A stretch of DNA of 40,000 nt. It comes from Chrysomallon squamiferum (lineage: Eukaryota; Mollusca; Gastropoda; Neomphalida; Peltospiridae). Location: contig CM022670.1 in assembly GCA_012295275.1 (NCBI GenBank), positions 13,119,583 to 13,159,582 of the forward strand. Direction: 5' to 3'. Both the position numbers and the translations under genes were made by a program. The notes under the pieces are model-generated. The model was not told the DNA's origin. It ran no database searches and was given only the letters and a program-made list of their open reading frames with translations. Within the stretch, counting starts at the first letter, position 1. Every line of letters begins with the position of its first letter. Positions 35,911 through 40,000 of the stretch are shown here, in pieces.

Positions 35911-38900
35911 TTACAGCATACGTGTAGCTTTGATGGGACTCATAGACAAGTCAAAGTCATCAGATGTATCAAACAGTCTCTTCTTTGGCTCTGTCAGAAA
36001 CGAGTCTGAATTAGTTGATGACAGATCAGCAGTGGAGAGGTAACTGTCATTTACCACTCTGTCATAGGCATGCATTTTCCCAGTATCCGATGGAACGTGA
36101 TCTACCTGAAATTCATTTCTGTTGGACGGATAGTTTGAAGAACTTGTGTAGTTCATGTAATCTGAACTGGACGGATTTCCTGGATTTAATGAAGAACTGA
36201 ATCTGCTTGACAGAGCTCCAGTACTCGAGGACAAAGGCGCAGAATAAATATTCTGATCTAAATCTGATCTTGAGGACTGTTTTGACCTAAGGGAAGAGGC
36301 TGCAGCAAAAGTTGATGGGAGCAGAGTGGAAACAGAAGTACTTGTTGAGAATTGTGGAAAATCATGATTAGAAAGAACTGAAGATGATGGGCGCATATGT
36401 GAAGAGAGAAACGACAAACCATTTGACTTGTTAGAAAATGGAAGAGCTTTGGACTGACTTGAATGAACTGAATTTGGTTGGTGGTGAAGGGTTGGGACAT
36501 GATCAGTAGGCAAGTAGCGACTAGACAATATTGGTGAGGCAGACCGTGCCAGAAAACTAGGCGCTGCAGTAGAAGCTACTGGCAAATCAGTCAAAGAAGA
36601 ATATTTCCGAATCCTTGAGTCTGACGGTAATTCAGTGTGATAGGAACTTTCTTGGAATGTTTTTTTAACAGGATCTGAATGAACTGAATAGACAGCTGCT
36701 GGAATATCTGTCAGAGAGGAATATCTTTTGCCAATTTTCGTTGATGAATATGCATCTTTTACCCCTGAACTGTAGAGATAAGAACTTTTCAGAGGATATT
36801 CGTTCAGGTACGACTGACTACTGGAACTGGATTCAAATGATGGCTTTGGTAAACCGAGTGCCTGATTTACATATTCCAGTAAACTGCCTGAACTGTTTTT
36901 ACTTCTGGAAACAGCAGTATCCAGCTGATCTGGATTTTCACCATAGCGAGAGGTGTCGCTTCTACATTCATTCTGAGTGGGCTTTTTCAAATAAGTTTTG
37001 GAAGTAATATCATGTGAATGTATTGAACTGGCTGCATCAAAATTGGTCTCTGATTTTTCTGCTGATGCATAAAGTGTGTGACTTGGATTTCCAAAAGGCC
37101 TCGAATCCAATTTCTTGTAATATTCTGGTTGCCATGCATCGGATGAATAGGAATTATAGGAATGTGACTTTGAAGAGCTGACTGTATAGTCTGGTGTTGT
37201 ACTTGAACTGAAAATAGGATCTATTTTAATTTTATTCTGTACTCCACTGTCTCCACTGGAATAATCCTCACTAGATGATTCAGGTTTGTAAGATGTACTT
37301 GAGAGGTAATCTATACTAAATGATCTGGGAACATCACGACTCGAGAGAGTATGACTGTTTTTCAGATATGAGCCAGTGTCTACACTGGCAGCACTTTCGT
37401 ATCTGCTGGCTACATCTGCACTCTGTTGTCTACTTGTCACAACAGAACCATCATATCTACTGGTCACAGCAGCATTTCCAAGTGTACTGGTCCCAGCAAC
37501 ACCTTCATGCCTGCTGGTCACAGCAGCAGTTTCATGTCTACTAGTCACAGAAGCACCTTCGTGTCTACTGGTAAAAGCATCATCTTCATGTCTACTGGTA
37601 AAAGCATCATCTTCATGTCTACTGGTAAAAGCATCATCTTCACGTCTGCTGGTTACATTTGTATTTTCATGACAGTGAACTTTCTTCTCTGCTCTGTTCA
37701 GAAGCTTCATGCAATCACTGAGTTCAGGAGTCAAGGAAATGTTCAAGTCATCCAGTTCACTCTGAATTGTTTGTGTGTCATCCAGACCAAAATCAGAAAG
37801 ATACGGATCATTGCTCCCCACAGCAGAGTCAAAGTCAGGATCACTCAGAACACTGTTGTTGTTGTTGCTTGAATAATTGATGTATTTGGATTTCAGAATA
37901 GGTTTATTTTTTCTCATATCTGTGGCTGAAGAATGAGAACCATCTCTGTTAATCTTAGGCAAATCATAATGTCCATTTGGAGGAACAGTAGCAGTTGTTG
38001 GAGGTAGAAGACTGCTTTGTTTTTCATGAAAGCTTCTTGATAGATCAGAATCATAGAAATCTCTCTCTTTTCTGGGAAGGAAAAAGGAAACCTTTTTTGA
38101 ACCTTTTGATGATGTAGAAGGACTTTCTACTGGATCTCCTTTTGTCATTGATGCACTTCGAGCTTCCCAATAGCCAGATTTCTTGTCTTTGTCCATATGG
38201 TATCTAGTCAAAGAGTCAGCAGGTACTATATTAAAGGTCACAGAAGATGGTCTGATTATGCTACTACTACTGCCCATATTACTACTTGGATTGAATCTTT
38301 TGGTGTATTCACTGTCATTGTCTGAATTTTTCACGTTTGTTGAACTCTGACTGTTGGCAGAAGACACCCGAGGAATCTGAGGCGTCTGCTTTGTTTTCTG
38401 AACCTCCTGTTCAAGGCTGTCTATGTAGTGATCACTCCTGTCAAGAGCCTTGTTCAGCTGACGTATTTGATTCTCGTAGCCGTCCACTTGGTTCTCTAAG
38501 GTTGCCACGGTTGTTCTACCAAATCTAGAAAACAAATAAGAGCCACCATCACTTAATCTTCATTCCTAAAACATAGTTTTAAGGTATTAATAAAAAAAAT
38601 ATATGTATTTGTTTGCAAATTCTGTGATGTAATCAAACACTGTTACAATAACGATTAATAAGGCATTAACAATAAAAACTATTAGATATTAAAACTAATT
38701 GACAAAATTAAATAATAATGGTGTGAAAAACAGATTATTAAACATTACAGGACCTAAAATACAATTTATTTATTAACAGTTTAAAAGTAAAAAAGTAAAC
38801 GTTTAAAATATTTTCTGTTTTGTAAATTTTACTAAAGTCAGAAATTAATTTTCCTTTAACTTTTTTGTTTTTCATTTCTTAAAATCTGTAAATAATGTGT

Positions 38901-39991
38901 TATAATAACATGTATGGCATGCTTATTAAGCCAAGTTGACTCTATAAGCAGTACTTTCTGTTATCAAAAAAGTAATACAAACTTTTGTGGTGATCTGGTA
39001 GACATGACCAATCTAAGCTTTTCATTTTCCCTGCTAAGGTAAACATTCTGATCCTTCAGTCTATCATTTTCCTGAATTTTAAAATTAACAGCTAGTGAAA
39101 CATATAATGCTGTACATCAGATATTAACAATGCCCCCACATCCAAATAATTTTTTTTTTTTTATTTATTTAATTACTTTAAAAAAACAAACACCAAAAAA
39201 AAAAAAAAAATCTCAATAAGAAGCAATCACTAATACTTTCAAAATTATATAAATTATACATAGCATATATACAGTCATACATTCTTGGTAGTACACATTC
39301 TTTGACAGACATTAAAACGTGTCAGTCAAGCATAACATATTTAATTTATACAAGAACTTACAATTTATAAATATGTTCAAGTATATCTGAATCCATTGTA
39401 ATCCATACCTTTTTGACCCTGTCTAGCTCCTCTTTGATTTTCTTATTCAAGGTCTGAGCTTCTAGTACTTTTTTATTAAGATACTGAACACTTGTACTAT
39501 TTGAAATGTCAGAAGAGATGGAATCAGAACTCTTTGCCGATCCAGTCCTTAATCGAGCTTTGAGAATGTCATTTTCAGCTCTCAGCATAAGTGATTCTGA
39601 CTGAAGTTTTTCAAATTCATCCTGAAACAGTAAGTTTTTTTTTAAATATTTTTAATAATCTTCATGTTCAGTATGGTGTGCTTACAAGTGATTTCTAATG
39701 ATCTGGACAGTGGACCGAATGCATTCTATATACATCCAGGTTTATTTATTTATTTATTTATTTATTGTGTAAAGTTCTAATAACAAAATTATCTGGAAAT
39801 TGTTTTTTTAATATAAATATTAATTTATGTTCTTTTTTTAATAAATGTAGTAAGGGGAAATAACTCTTACAAAAGAAGAAAATTGTAGTAACATTATGGT
39901 GACAATATCATGAACTAATATCATTAAATAACAGATTATAGAATAGCTTTTAAAATTTTAAAATTTACTTACAGATTCATTAAATCTGAAT
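35911..39991 (-). CDS. OBI1: OBI1/RNF219-type ORC ubiquitin ligase homologue (partial, 3' part)
   Basis: Minus-strand exons 39409-39621, 38983-39071 and 35911-38524 (stop TAA) join in frame to 971 residues; a further short exon ending at the donor at 39973 (39973-39991 if its acceptor is the CAG at 39992-39994) is weakly supported. The stretch RSPQK|FGRTTVATLENQV, split across the last intron, and LNKALDRSDHYIDSLE match the conserved coiled-coil block of vertebrate OBI1/RNF219 (SPQKFGRF...KALERSDKYI). The end, SPIKATRML, resembles the vertebrate SPSKATKS. OBI1 is a RING E3 ligase that ubiquitinates origin recognition complex subunits to promote origin firing. The RING exons lie past the window end. 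The last exon (871 codons) is Ser-rich and predicted disordered, with a ten-copy 9-residue repeat. Introns: 38525-38982, 39072-39408, 39622-39972. The gene runs toward the peptide array. Confidence 0.88.
37384..37653 (-). repeat. In-frame 27-base tandem repeat (10 copies) inside OBI1
   Basis: Exactly 270 bases encoding ten 9-residue units of the TSRHEDDAF type: TSRREDDAF, TSRHEDDAF twice, TSRHEGASV, TSRHETAAV, TSRHEGVAG, TSTLGNAAV, TSRYDGSVV, TSRQQSADV, ASRYESAAS. The N-terminal units are nearly identical at DNA level and the C-terminal ones have diverged, so the repeat is still growing or homogenising at one end. Confidence 0.95.
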
Positions 39992-40000
39992 CTGTTTTAT

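Noticed and set aside
36258-37872. Plus- and minus-strand open frames inside the OBI1 last exon
   Set aside because: Shadows of the long OBI1 frame, extended by its tandem repeat.

Overview
The window is eukaryotic nuclear DNA from an AT-rich, microsatellite-rich invertebrate genome. It shows spliced genes with GT-AG introns, long poly-T and (ATT)n/(CT)n/(GT)n runs, and TATA-type promoters. Relics of a GCDTTS-motif family, which I know mainly from molluscs and cnidarians, make a mollusc the most likely source. This is an inference; nothing in the window fixes the species.

Layout. (1) 1-5423: no recognisable exon, low-complexity DNA, and a non-autonomous DNA transposon at 4951-5295. (2) 5424-8534, + strand: the last seven coding exons of a DDX11/ChlR1-type iron-sulfur DNA helicase (motifs V and VI, C terminus). 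(3) About 9.85-35.82 kb: an array of segmental duplications. Its genes, all on the - strand, encode small secreted peptides made of a signal peptide, GGSFS pentapeptide repeats and a six-cysteine tail. There are six intact two-exon copies (A 14429-14868, B 18379-18847, C 22289-22741, D 25892-26344, E 29495-29899, F 33306-33746), a damaged copy (12437-13202), a pseudogene (9952-10532) and an orphan first exon (about 13.7 kb). (4) 35911 to the window end, - strand: the 3' part of an OBI1/RNF219 (ORC ubiquitin ligase 1) homologue, with a coiled coil and a long Ser-rich tail; its RING end lies outside the window.

The spacers between peptide genes carry decayed copies of the DDX11 last-intron/exon/3'UTR region in the same order as at the real DDX11 gene. 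The ancestral duplicated block therefore ran from the DDX11 intron near 7.8 kb, through the convergent peptide gene, to close to the OBI1 3' end. Most spacers also carry a broken GCDTTS-family fragment. Shared deletions and insertions sort the spacers into two types, and two neighbouring spacers (C-D and D-E) are almost identical at a 3591-base offset. This points to repeated unequal exchange.

DDX11 (cohesion and replication helicase) and OBI1 (replication-origin ubiquitin ligase) are housekeeping genes. The peptide genes between them are a lineage-specific expansion with its own conserved TATA promoter. The peptide family matches nothing I recognise and is the best candidate for an undescribed system here; its function is unknown.
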